Assembly (NCBI RefSeq): GCF_000633935.1
Contig: NZ_KK214998.1
Coordinates: 534,046-598,045, forward strand
Length of the DNA stretch: 64,000 nt
Source: Ectothiorhodospira haloalkaliphila ATCC 51935
GTDB taxonomy: Bacteria > Pseudomonadota > Gammaproteobacteria > Ectothiorhodospirales > Ectothiorhodospiraceae
Direction: 5' to 3'
The translations under genes and the position numbers were made by a program. The notes beneath the pieces were generated by a model. The model was not told the DNA's origin. It worked only from the letters and a program-made list of their open reading frames with translations, and made no database searches. Shown here piece after piece: positions 9,630-19,200 of the stretch; within the stretch, counting starts at the first letter, position 1, and each line of letters begins with the position of its first letter.

Positions 9630-10382
9630 GTGTCCACGCCCATGATCCGTATCACCGGCCTCGGCAAGGACCGCTCCCAGGGAGGGAGTGTCTTCACTCT
9701 GGAGGTGCCACAGTTCTCGGTGGAGCCGGGTGAACTGGTGGCCGTGGTGGGTGCCAGCGGCTGTGGCAAGAGCACCTTGCTGGACATCCTCGCCCTGGTG
9801 ATGGCCCCCACGCGGGCCGAGGATTTTGGCTTTCGCGCCGGTGAGGCGGATTCGGAGCATGATATCCGCCGCCTCTGGCGCCTGGGGGACGAGGCGAGCC
9901 TGGCGGCCTTGCGTCGGGATTATCTGGGCTATGTGCTGCAGACCGGGGGCCTGCTGCCGTTTCTCAGTGTGCGGGAGAATATCGAACTCTCGGCCAGAAT
10001 CCGTGGTTGTGGTCCCGCCGGGCAGCGGCTGTACGTGCTGGCCGAGCGTCTGGGCCTGGAGGGTTGCCTTGATCGCATGCCCGGCGCCCTCTCCGTGGGG
10101 CAACGTCAGCGGGTGGCCATCGCCCGGGCCCTGGTGCACGCCCCGCGACTGGTCCTGGCCGACGAGCCCACGGCGGCCGTGGACAAGGCCCGTGCTCGGG
10201 CAGTGATGGCCGATCTGGAGGCCCTGGCCCGGGACGAAGGGGTGGCCGTGGTCCTGGTGACACATGATGTGGACCTGGTCAGCGGTCATGCCGATCGTAC
10301 TTACACATTCGATGTGGTGCAGACCTCGGAGAATGTCACCCGCTCCACCTGTTACCCTCTTCAACAAGGGGTGGCCGCGTGA
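9630..10382 (+). CDS. ABC transporter ATP-binding protein (MacB/LolD class)
   Basis: A 250-residue nucleotide-binding subunit. It has Walker A GASGCGKST, a Q-loop (VLQTGGLLPF), a signature reading LSVGQRQ instead of the usual LSGGQ, Walker B LVLADEPT and an H-loop VTHD. The GTG start at 9630 was chosen because AAGGAG lies five bases before it; an ATG at 9642 is the alternative. A longer reading starting inside the upstream gene is unlikely. It overlaps the permease by four bases (GTGA), so the two proteins should be made together as the motor of a MacB/LolCDE/FtsX-like complex. An insert between Walker A and the Q-loop (about residues 60-85) is unusual. Confidence 0.92.
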   Translation: MSTPMIRITGLGKDRSQGGSVFTLEVPQFSVEPGELVAVVGASGCGKSTLLDILALVMAPTRAEDFGFRAGEADSEHDIRRLWRLGDEASLAALRRDYLGYVLQTGGLLPFLSVRENIELSARIRGCGPAGQRLYVLAERLGLEGCLDRMPGALSVGQRQRVAIARALVHAPRLVLADEPTAAVDKARARAVMADLEALARDEGVAVVLVTHDVDLVSGHADRTYTFDVVQTSENVTRSTCYPLQQGVAA

Positions 10383-12217
10383 AGCATCCTGTTCCGGCAC
10401 ATCCCATCAGACTCATACCGGGGCTGGCCGCTTCCCACCTGCGTCACGACTGGATCCTCACCCTGTGCCTGGTGGTGGCCCTGGCGGCGGTGATTGCCCC
10501 GCTGCTGGTGCTGATGGGCCTCAAGAGCGGCACTATCGAGACCCTGCGGGAGCGGCTGGTGGAGGACCCGGTCTACCGGGAGATCCGTCCAGCCCATACC
10601 CGGGAGTTCCCGTCGGAGTGGTTCGAGCAGGTGGCCCGCTGGCCGGGTGTGGATTTCCTCACCCCCACCATCCTGCCCCTGTCCTCCGTGCTGCAGGTGG
10701 TCCACCCTCAGACTGGTCGCAGCGAATTGTTCGACCTGATCCCCACCGGACCCGGCGATCCGCTGTTGCTGGAAAACGGTGCCCGCATCCCCGGCGATGG
10801 CCAGCTGGTGCTGTCCGCAGAGGCGGCCCGGCGCATGGGTGTCTCCGCCGGGGATGCGTTGCAGGTGAGGGTCACCCGCACCCGGGGTACACGCACCGAG
10901 GAGGCCCGCGAGACCTTCCAGGTGCTCTCCGTGCTGGATGCCCGCGCGGGCAGTCTGCCCCGGGTGTACGCGCCGCTGGATCTGGTGGTGGACGTGGAGG
11001 CCTACAAGGAGGGCTATGGCGCACCTGACCGGGGCTGGGCCGGAGACACGCCTGAGCCCTTCCTCAGTTTCGATGGTGCCATCCTGCTGCTGGAAGAGCC
11101 CCTGGACCCCATTGCCCGTACGGGCCTCATCATCAACACGGGTTTTGCGCGCCTCGCCGATGCCGATCGGCAGCAGTCCCAGCAACGTCTGGGTGTGCCG
11201 GTGCCCGAGTCACTGACCGTCTACGATGTCTTCACCCCTGGTAGCGCCGTCACCGTCTCCAACCTCAGGGCCATCGAGCAGAAGCTGCGCGGACGCGAGG
11301 CCGTGGTGCTCCCCTATGTGGACGCGCTTCCACTCGTGGACGACCAGGGTCGAAAAATGGTGCTGGCCGGCCTGTCCTTGTCGCCTCGCCAGGCCCGATT
11401 ACTCCAGGCCCCCGTGCCGCCATGGGGCGGTTTTACCGGCCGTGCTGCACCGGCAGGCGAACTCACCTCCGTGCTGGTGCCCAAGGATCATTCCAGTGAC
11501 TCCGTACAGGTGGTCAGTGACGGGGCGAACACCCTGACACTGCATCTGGATGTCGTCGGGGCCGGCGACTGGCAGCATCCGGTGGTGCCGGTGGAGTTGC
11601 TGGGCGTGCTGCGCACTGGCACGCAGCGGGCCCTGACCTATCGCGCTGATACGGGAAGCTTCGAGATGGCGCGGGGAGGCTACCGGGGTTTTCGCCTCTA
11701 TGCCCAAAGCATCGACGATGTCCCCGCACTGGCAGCGCGCCTGCAGGAGCAGGGGCTTGAATTCGTGGCCCAGGTGGAGGCCATTGAGCGTATTCAGGTG
11801 CTGGACGAGGGGTTGGGGCGGCTGTTCTGGCTGATCGCCCTGCTGGGCATCAGCGGTGGCACGGCGGTCCTGGTGGCCAGTTTGTATGCCGCCGTGGAGC
11901 GTCTGCGTCGGGACCTGGGCGTGTTGCGCCTGCTGGGGCTGGCCCGTTGGCATGTCTTCTTCTTCCCCGTGGCCCAGGGGGTGATGATTGCGGCCCTGGG
12001 GCTGCTGGCGGCACTCGGTGGATACGCGTCTCTGGCCTGGGCCATCAACCGCACCTTTGCCAGCGAGCTGGCACCGGGCGAGCGGTTCTGCACCCTGCCG
12101 GGTGAGCAGATTCTGATAGCCATTGCCGCCACCCTGGCCCTGGCGGTGCTGGCCTCGCTGGTGGCCGCCTGGCGGGCCACCCGCATCGATCCGGCGGAGG
12201 CCATTCGTGAACATTAA
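10379..12217 (+). CDS. MacB/FtsX-type ABC permease
   Basis: A 612-residue inner-membrane protein with the MacB topology: one N-terminal membrane helix (about residues 23-45), a large periplasmic domain (about 46-480), then three C-terminal helices. The end carries the FtsX-family tail WRATRIDPAEAIREH. Proteins of this architecture usually do not move substrates through the membrane but transmit ATP-driven movement to periplasmic partners (lipoprotein release, efflux coupling, activation of hydrolases). There is no membrane-fusion protein (MacA) or outer-membrane channel gene beside it; instead the neighbours are a VWA protein, FGE-fold proteins, lipoproteins and a protease, which suggests a dedicated mechanotransmission role. 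It overlaps the next gene by 11 bp. Confidence 0.9.
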   Translation: MKHPVPAHPIRLIPGLAASHLRHDWILTLCLVVALAAVIAPLLVLMGLKSGTIETLRERLVEDPVYREIRPAHTREFPSEWFEQVARWPGVDFLTPTILPLSSVLQVVHPQTGRSELFDLIPTGPGDPLLLENGARIPGDGQLVLSAEAARRMGVSAGDALQVRVTRTRGTRTEEARETFQVLSVLDARAGSLPRVYAPLDLVVDVEAYKEGYGAPDRGWAGDTPEPFLSFDGAILLLEEPLDPIARTGLIINTGFARLADADRQQSQQRLGVPVPESLTVYDVFTPGSAVTVSNLRAIEQKLRGREAVVLPYVDALPLVDDQGRKMVLAGLSLSPRQARLLQAPVPPWGGFTGRAAPAGELTSVLVPKDHSSDSVQVVSDGANTLTLHLDVVGAGDWQHPVVPVELLGVLRTGTQRALTYRADTGSFEMARGGYRGFRLYAQSIDDVPALAARLQEQGLEFVAQVEAIERIQVLDEGLGRLFWLIALLGISGGTAVLVASLYAAVERLRRDLGVLRLLGLARWHVFFFPVAQGVMIAALGLLAALGGYASLAWAINRTFASELAPGERFCTLPGEQILIAIAATLALAVLASLVAAWRATRIDPAEAIREH

Positions 12218-13886
12218 CCTTCCTGTTGCGCGCGGCCTGGGGGCTTTGCTCTTCTGCCTGGCCTTGTTGATGGCACCGCTGACCGGCCTTGCCGAGGTAC
12301 CTCCCCAGTCGGTCTTCAACCCCCGCCCCGCCGCGGGTGACCTGATCCTGCCCATGCCCGACGGGGCCGAGATGGTCTTTCGTAGCGTATCGGTGCCCGG
12401 GCAGGGTTTCTGGGGCGACCGGGATCGGGTGATCCAGATCGGGGATGCCAGCGGGGGCATCTTCGAGGGGCTGCAACGCACTCAGATCAGTGGCTCCTTC
12501 GCACGGGATGATGGCAGCTGGTATCTGGTGCTGGGCAAGTACGAACTCACCCGGGCCCAGTACATCGCCGTCATGGGCCTGGAAACCCTGCTGGAAACCA
12601 GCGGTGATCCCCAGGTGCGGGAGCTCCCCCAACTCAGGGGGCGGGAGTTGCGCGATGCCCTGATGCAGCCGCTGGCTTATGTGAGTCATCAGGACATCCA
12701 GGCCTTCCTGCGGGCATACAACCACTGGCTGTTCGATCCTGATCACCCTGAGCGCCGTGCCAGGCTGCCCCGGGTGGATGGGGTGCCCGGTTTCATGCGT
12801 CTGCCCACGGAGGAGGAATGGGAGTATGTGGCCCGGGGCGGCATGCCGGCCCTGGAGGCGGGTACCTTCAATGATCGGTTGCCATTCCCCACCCGCCAGG
12901 CGAACGAATACGCATGGCATCTGGACAATGCCCGCCATGAATTGCGCCCGGTGGGTTTGCGAGAGGCCGACGGGCTGGGCTTTCACGACCTGCTGGGCAA
13001 CGTGCAGGAGATGACCTCGGGCCTCTTCCGTCCGGAGATCTGGCAGGGCAAGCCGGGGGGTGTGGCAGTACGGGGCGGCAGTGTCTCCACCCCCGCCTCG
13101 GAGCTGCGCAGCTCCCTCCGTGCCGAATTGGACATCTATGCCTGGAACGCCGACGCAGAACGGGTGGAGGAGCGACGTTCCTTCAACACCGGGGCCAGGC
13201 TGGCCATTGGTGCCAACGTCCTGGTCAGCTCCGCCCAGCAGGCGCGCATTGAGCAGGAGTATGAGGCCTACCGCGAGGATCTGCGCCGCACCATGCCGGT
13301 GGGCCGCACCCTGGACAACCTGGTGGCCCAGGCCTCGGTTCAGTTGGGGACGGTGGATCCCATCCTGGATCGACTCATGGCGCAAAACCCCGACCTGGTG
13401 GAGCCGCTGCGGGCCGTGCAGGCGCAGATGGACCGGGCACGGGAGCGACTGGAACTGGCTCAGCGTGAGAGCGCCCGCAGCCTGACTCAGGATGCCGCCC
13501 GCAACGGCGTGAACCTGAGCGTGTACCTGTCCCGCCTGGCGCGTCTGGACGACACCCTGGGGCGGGCCCGCCGGCTGGCGGAAATCTCCACCCGCTATCA
13601 GGACCAGGTGGATGCCGTGGAGCGCTCCATTCACGACCTGGAAATCGCCGCCGGCGAACAGTTGCGGGGCTACCAGGACAAGGTGGCCGAGCTTGGGGAC
13701 TATGAGCCCCAGTACATCGAACACGCCTTCCAGGTGCTGGATGCCACGGAGTTGCCGCCCCGTGAACGTCTGGTGATGGAAGTGCTGCGCGAGCACGTGG
13801 ACGTGTTCAGCGAACAGCGTCGCTCGGACCCGCAGGTCTGGATGCAGGATTTCCGCGAGCGCTTTGAAGGCTTTGAAGACAATTGA
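12207..13886 (+). CDS. Exported FGE-sulfatase-fold protein with C-terminal coiled coil
   Basis: A 559-residue protein. A signal peptide (to about residue 30, LTGLAE) is followed by a formylglycine-generating-enzyme (SUMF1) fold: KYELTRAQYIAVMG, RLPTEEEWEYVARGGMPALE, FHDLLGNVQEM and AVRGGSV. The catalytic cysteine pair of true FGE enzymes is absent; the only cysteine seen is in the signal peptide, so this copy should be non-catalytic, perhaps a binding module. Residues about 350-560 are charged and helical, probably a long coiled coil. The GTG start at 12207 was chosen because GGAGG precedes it and because a signal peptide follows directly; an upstream in-frame start would place an arginine- and tryptophan-rich run in front of it. 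Confidence 0.85.
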   Translation: MNINLPVARGLGALLFCLALLMAPLTGLAEVPPQSVFNPRPAAGDLILPMPDGAEMVFRSVSVPGQGFWGDRDRVIQIGDASGGIFEGLQRTQISGSFARDDGSWYLVLGKYELTRAQYIAVMGLETLLETSGDPQVRELPQLRGRELRDALMQPLAYVSHQDIQAFLRAYNHWLFDPDHPERRARLPRVDGVPGFMRLPTEEEWEYVARGGMPALEAGTFNDRLPFPTRQANEYAWHLDNARHELRPVGLREADGLGFHDLLGNVQEMTSGLFRPEIWQGKPGGVAVRGGSVSTPASELRSSLRAELDIYAWNADAERVEERRSFNTGARLAIGANVLVSSAQQARIEQEYEAYREDLRRTMPVGRTLDNLVAQASVQLGTVDPILDRLMAQNPDLVEPLRAVQAQMDRARERLELAQRESARSLTQDAARNGVNLSVYLSRLARLDDTLGRARRLAEISTRYQDQVDAVERSIHDLEIAAGEQLRGYQDKVAELGDYEPQYIEHAFQVLDATELPPRERLVMEVLREHVDVFSEQRRSDPQVWMQDFRERFEGFEDN

Positions 13887-13915
13887 TCACGATATCCCTG
13901 CAGGGGGCAAGCACC

Positions 13916-14560
13916 ATGAACATCATCAAAACCACTCTTCCCGTCATCCTCGCCGGTGCCCTCGTCACCGGCTGTGCCCATATGGATGATACGGATCGCA
14001 CCCGTACCGAGGGCACGGCAGCCGGCGCCCTGCTGGGGGGACTTCTGGGGTATGCCGTGGACGGTGAGCGCGGCGCCGTGATCGGCGGCCTGCTCGGTGC
14101 CGGCGCCGGTTATGTGGTGGGCAATGAGGTGGCCAAGCGCAAGAAGGCCTACGCGACCACTGAGGACTTTCTGGACGGTGAAGCCACCCGGGTGGCCGAG
14201 TTCAATACCACCACGGTGGCCTACAACCAGGAGATGAAGACCGAGATCGCCGCCCTGGAGCGGGAATCCCGCGACCTGAGGGCCCGCTACGATGCCGGCT
14301 CCGAGGACAAGAAACGTCTGCAGGCTCGGCGCCAGGATCTGCAGCGCCAACTGGCTCGCAGCGAGAAGCTGGAAAAGGCCCTGGAGGAAGAACTCAAGGT
14401 GCAGGAGGCCATCCTGGCCGAGGAGGGGAAGGACCGGCCCGCCAATGATCCCTACCTGGCACGCCTGGAACGGGAAGTGGCCGAGTTGCAGGGCAATCTT
14501 GAAGAATTGCGCGAGGGTAGCAGCCAGTTGGCCCGCATCGATCAGAGGCTGTCGGTATGA
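13916..14560 (+). CDS. Glycine-zipper lipoprotein with coiled-coil tail
   Basis: A 214-residue lipoprotein. The lipobox is LVTGC (cysteine 20). Residues about 33-75 form a glycine-zipper segment (GTAAGALLGGLLGYAV, then GAVIGGLLGAGAGYVVGNE), of the kind found in outer-membrane-associated lipoproteins that insert or oligomerise in membranes. The remainder is a strongly charged helical region (about residues 100-210) likely to form a coiled coil. The ATG at 13916 was chosen because the lipoprotein signal begins there and a purine-rich GGGGG precedes it. It overlaps the next gene by four bases. Confidence 0.82.
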   Translation: MNIIKTTLPVILAGALVTGCAHMDDTDRTRTEGTAAGALLGGLLGYAVDGERGAVIGGLLGAGAGYVVGNEVAKRKKAYATTEDFLDGEATRVAEFNTTTVAYNQEMKTEIAALERESRDLRARYDAGSEDKKRLQARRQDLQRQLARSEKLEKALEEELKVQEAILAEEGKDRPANDPYLARLEREVAELQGNLEELREGSSQLARIDQRLSV

Positions 14561-15099
14561 GACGCGTGACATTGATGGTGGCCGTGATGGGCTCCCTGGG
14601 CCTGGTGGGCTGCGCCACCTCCACCGACCCCCGTGAGGGTGGCCTGCTGGGGGGTATCCAGGGGATGAGCACCGGCGCCTACGATCAGCGGGTGCAGGAA
14701 CGCGAGGATCGTCTGGAGCAACTACGCCAGACCCAAAGGGAACTGCAGACCGAGCGTGAGGACCTGGAAGCCCGCAAGGCCCGCCAGAGCCGCGAGGTGG
14801 CCCTGGAGCGGGAGCGTCTGGCGGCCCTGGATCGGGATGTGACCGGTCTGAGTCGTCAGGTGGAGGGGCTTTCCGCCCGCCATGGCGAGGATGATGCCCG
14901 GGTGAAGGAATTGCAGACGCGCCTGGATGATCTCCAGGGACGCATGCAGTCCCAGCAATCCGCCCTGGACGCCCTGGAAGGCACGGGAATGGGGGATACG
15001 GAAACGGACCTGCGCCGTCGACAGCTGGAAGAACAGCGCAACGCCCTGCGCGAGGAGTTTGATCTGCTGATGGAGTTGTCGCTGGATCTGGCCAGATGA
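14557..15099 (+). CDS. Coiled-coil lipoprotein
   Basis: A 180-residue lipoprotein with lipobox LVGC (cysteine 19). After a short glycine-rich stretch (GGLLGGIQGMSTGAY) almost the entire protein is a heptad-rich coiled coil (EDRLEQLRQTQRELQTERED and onward to residue 180). No enzymatic domain is visible. The preceding gene also encodes a lipoprotein with a coiled coil; the two overlap by ATGA and may form a hetero-oligomer. The downstream protease gene also overlaps by ATGA, so translation appears coupled along this part of the operon. Confidence 0.78.
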   Translation: MRRVTLMVAVMGSLGLVGCATSTDPREGGLLGGIQGMSTGAYDQRVQEREDRLEQLRQTQRELQTEREDLEARKARQSREVALERERLAALDRDVTGLSRQVEGLSARHGEDDARVKELQTRLDDLQGRMQSQQSALDALEGTGMGDTETDLRRRQLEEQRNALREEFDLLMELSLDLAR

Positions 15100-16223
15100 G
15101 GAGAGTGGCCCTTGCCCTGCTGGTGCTGGGCCTGATCGTGCCAGGGCCGGCCCTGACCGAGGCGGCCGCGCCCCTGGATGAGATCCGCCAGCTGTTGCGC
15201 CAGCACCTGTACGAGGCCCCGCCGGAGTCGGTCCTGGCTGGGCTTCGGGCCGGCCACCTGAATGCGGATCTGGCCAGCGTGGACCCGTATGCCCGGCATT
15301 TCCCCGACAGGGAAGCGGCACGGCTCGATCGTGACGCGCCCACCTGGACGGGCATCGGCGCGGATCTGCAACTGGAGTCGGGCCAGGTGTGGCTGCAGAC
15401 CTACCAGGGTGGCCCGGCAAAACGGGCCGGCCTGCCGGATCGGGCCCGATTGCTGGAGATCGATGGTCAGTCGTTGACGGACTGGCAGGCGGATGCCTTG
15501 ATGAATGCGCTTCGCGGCGAGGCGGGTTCCCGCGTGGAACTGACATGGCAGGAGAGTGCCGCGGGCCCCAAGCGCAGAACGGTGCTCACCCGCGAGCCCT
15601 TCCGACCCCTGGATGTGGAACTGGTGGAGCCCTGGGACCGGGGCGTGGTCCGGGTGCGTGATTTTCTTGCCGGACGCACCCGACCCGCCCTGATGGCCAC
15701 CTGGGACTTCCTGGATCGGGTGAGCCCCGAGGCCTCCGACGCGGATACCCCCCTGGTGATGGACCTGCGCCATGCCGGTGGCGGTGACCTGCATGAGGCC
15801 CTGGACCTGGCGGGGCTGTTTCTGCCGCCGGGGGCTTCCCTGGGCGGCGTCATGGCACGCGGCGGGGAAATCCGCAGCTTCAGCGCCCCCGAAGGGGCCA
15901 AGCTCTCCATGCCCCTGGTATTGCTGGTGGGCCCGCAGACGGCCAGTGCGGCGGAGGTGTTCGCCGGCATCCTGCAACACCATGGGCGCGCCCGTCTGGT
16001 GGGTCAGCCCACCTTCGGCAAATGCAGTTCCCAGACCGACCGACGTCTGTCGGATGGCTCCGTGCTGCGGTTCACCAACCGTGAAGTCCTGTTGCCCGAT
16101 GGCCAGAGCTGCAGTGGTCGAGGCCTTCGCCCGGATGTGGAGGTGGGGGATGCCGTGCTGAGCGACCTGCAACGCCTCATGTCGCTGGCCATGGCCCTGG
16201 AGGCGGGGCGGGGAGTGCAGTAA
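15096..16223 (+). CDS. Periplasmic S41 (C-terminal processing) protease
   Basis: A 375-residue exported serine protease. A signal peptide (about residues 1-22) precedes a short helical region, a PDZ-like domain (about 85-165; GIGADLQLESGQVWL, GGPAKRAGLPDRARLLEIDG) and the S41 catalytic domain. The nucleophile is the serine in GPQTASAAEVFAGIL and the general-base lysine is in GQPTFGKCSSQT, both in the expected order, so the enzyme should be active. Family members trim or mature envelope proteins and are often tethered or regulated by lipoproteins, which fits the two lipoprotein genes just upstream. It ends in TAATG shared with the next start. Confidence 0.88.
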   Translation: MRRVALALLVLGLIVPGPALTEAAAPLDEIRQLLRQHLYEAPPESVLAGLRAGHLNADLASVDPYARHFPDREAARLDRDAPTWTGIGADLQLESGQVWLQTYQGGPAKRAGLPDRARLLEIDGQSLTDWQADALMNALRGEAGSRVELTWQESAAGPKRRTVLTREPFRPLDVELVEPWDRGVVRVRDFLAGRTRPALMATWDFLDRVSPEASDADTPLVMDLRHAGGGDLHEALDLAGLFLPPGASLGGVMARGGEIRSFSAPEGAKLSMPLVLLVGPQTASAAEVFAGILQHHGRARLVGQPTFGKCSSQTDRRLSDGSVLRFTNREVLLPDGQSCSGRGLRPDVEVGDAVLSDLQRLMSLAMALEAGRGVQ

Positions 16224-19200
16224 TGACCAGGTTTCCACATGCAGGGTGGCGGTCCAGGCCCGGACGCGGGGCCGGCAGGCATGGATTCATCCTCCGGTGT
16301 GCCATGGCGCTCGTGCTGTTCACCTTGTGCGGCGTGGCCCAGGCCTGGACTCCCGGGCTGAAAACCGCGGCACAGATGGTGGCCCAGGGGACTGCCACAC
16401 CGCATCAGGAGATGCTGGTGTTCTTCTCCAACCGGGAAGTGAATCTGGCCGCCGTGTGGCGCGAACTGCCCATCGATCAGTACAACGCGGTTCAGGAGCA
16501 TTTTCACGCCCTGAACCGCCAGTTTTCCCGTCAGGCGGTGGAGAATGCCGGGTTTCGGGCCGAGTTCGGCGGGCGGGGCTTCAATCCCGGCACCGACACC
16601 GACGTGAATGTGCTGGCCACCGGCGGGCGTCGCATCACCCTGGAGGATATCCAGCGGATCGAGGCCGAATATCAGCGTGTGATCCGTGAGCATTTCGGTC
16701 GCCAGGGGGTCCGGACACCGGTGGAGCGGTTCGACACCGACACGGACTTCATGCCCCACCCCAACCACACGGACCAGTTTGATCAGATCGTCCGGCACAT
16801 CAACCAGCGGGGCGGGACCGCCTACGCCACGCCGGGGGCGGTGCGTACCCAGATGGCCCTGGCCCAGGGGGCACCAGGGGATTTCATCCCCATCAGCATC
16901 AACGACGCCATGGACTTCTCGGCGGAGATGCGCCGCCTGAGTCAGGCCAGCGATCGCAGCGCCAACGCCTGGCTGCGGGAGGCGGAGGCGATGCAGCCTG
17001 TCAATCCCCGGCGGGCCGAACTGTTTCGGGCTCAGGCGCAGCTGGCGGAATCCCAGTCCGCCAAGTACATCAGCCGTCAATTCAGCCTGGACAACCACCT
17101 GCGGCTGCAGCATGACCTGAACCCCGTTCCCCTGGGGGATACCGGCCTGGACCAGGCCCTCTCCAGGCTCCATGACATGGGTCGCGGCGTGGCCACGGCC
17201 AGGGATGCCGCCGCGGTGCGTGCCATGAACCGACACGGCCTGCAGCGTGCCTCGGATCAACTGGTGGACACCTTCGGCACCCTGGCCCGCCTCAACCCCA
17301 CCCAGGGTGGACAGTTCAGTCGGGCCATCGCCCAAGAGATCAGCCGCATGAGTCCCTCCAAGGCGGGTGAGGCCATCGGTCGTCTGGAGCGTAGCGTCGG
17401 CGGCGACTTTGCCCAGAGCGTGGCCCGCGAAACCCGCAGACTCCATGCCACGCGGCGCATTGAAGCGGTGCCCAATGCCGCACCTCCTCCACGGGGGGTG
17501 AGCGCCGTGCGGATCATGATGGCGGGTGTATCCGGCTATTTCATGGGCAGGGAAGGGGTGTACCACGCCCTGGATCAGACCGAGGCCGACGATACGGCAT
17601 TTGATTTCTTCATGCGCGTGTACCAGAACGCCGCCTGGTATGGCACCGGCGTGGGCCATGCCTACGAAGAAGCGGAACGGGCCGAGATCCAGCGCTTCAT
17701 GCGCGAAGTGGAGCGAGGCAATGATCCCAGCCTCACCCGCCATGTGTCCGCGACCCTGCTGCAGATCCCCTATCTCATGGCCAGGGACAGCGTCACCGGC
17801 ATCCTGTACCTGCCCGATGCCATTGTCGAGGCCATCACCGGCACCAAGGAAGCGGAGGCCCGGGAGCAGGCATCGAAGGAGTTCCTGGCCGAAATACGGC
17901 GGCTGGTGCGTCATCGCGAGCAGATCGATGAGGCCTTTGCCCATGCCGAGGCAATGGGTGTCAGGCCGGAGGATTCGGATCGATTCCTCGATTGTCTGTG
18001 CAATCAATGCGGCGGCATGCTGGGGGGATACTTCTGCGTGGGCTCGGGTTGCAGACGCCCCATGGGGTCGGGTCCCTGCGTGTGCAAGGGCCCTCTCAAT
18101 ACCTGGAATACCCCGATCCCGAGTGGTACCGAGGATAGCCTGGGTTGCTTCAATGCCATCACGCGCAGAAACCATCAGGAGGCACAGGCGGTTTTCGACA
18201 GCTGGCAGGCGCGTATTCCCAAGGAAAACTACAAGAGCGTCGAGGCCGACGTGGAAGAGGTCAAATGGCTCCTGGAGCAGGGTGACTTTGAACAGGCAGC
18301 GCGTAGCTATCAACCCATTGCGCCGGTACTTGCTGGGGTGGTGGATGCCATCGCCACGGATGACGGCGTGATGCACACGCCGCTGGATCGGCACCTGGAG
18401 GGGCGTATTGCGGGAGAGCTCATCAATCAGGCCCGTGATCACCAGGCCCGGCAGGAATATCAACAGGCCCTGGACGCCTATCAGGCCGCGTTGTCTGTTT
18501 GGCCTGATGATGAGGTGAAGGCCAGGGCAGCACGGTTGGAGAGATACCTGGCCGTGCAGGACCCCCAGGAGGCCGCCAGCAGGGCCGAAGCGGCTCGCGT
18601 GGCTCCCGGTCAGCCGGGGGACGACAGGGAGGGGATGGCGTTGACACCGCCAAGGGAACAGGCCATGGCGATCGAGCGCGGATCGCTGGATGGCCAGCAG
18701 CGGGAGCAGGCACATGAACTCCGCGTGGAGGGGCATGGGCACCTGACCGTGGAAGTGCAGGCCGATGGCGATCTGCAACTGGCTCTGCAGTTGCGGCATG
18801 CGGAGGGTGCGGATGTGCTGACTCAGGACCGTCACGGACGCCGGGACAGCCGACGGGTGGAGCAGCCTGATCTTGCCCCGGGTCTTTACGAGGTGCGGGT
18901 CCTGCGCCAGAGCGGGGAGGGGGATTACGTGCTCACGCCCCAGTTGCGCAGGGTGTCCATACCCAATGACCGGGAACCCAACGATTCTGCCGAGCAGGCG
19001 CAATCCATTCCCGTGAATCAGGTCTCCACCGGCTTGCTCGGCTATCGCAACCACGAGGGTCGGGACACGGAAGACTGGTACCAGGTGACGTTGCCTGCCC
19101 ATGGGCGACTGACGGTGGACATCGAAGCCGAAGAGGCCCTGCGGCTTGCCGCGCAGCTGAGGGATGAGGCGAGCACGGGAGTGCTGCATCAGGACCACCA

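Noticed and set aside
7343-9811. An 822-codon open frame on the minus strand opposite the VWA gene
   Set aside because: Same antisense effect; the plus strand encodes a clear VWA domain with a good ribosome-binding site.
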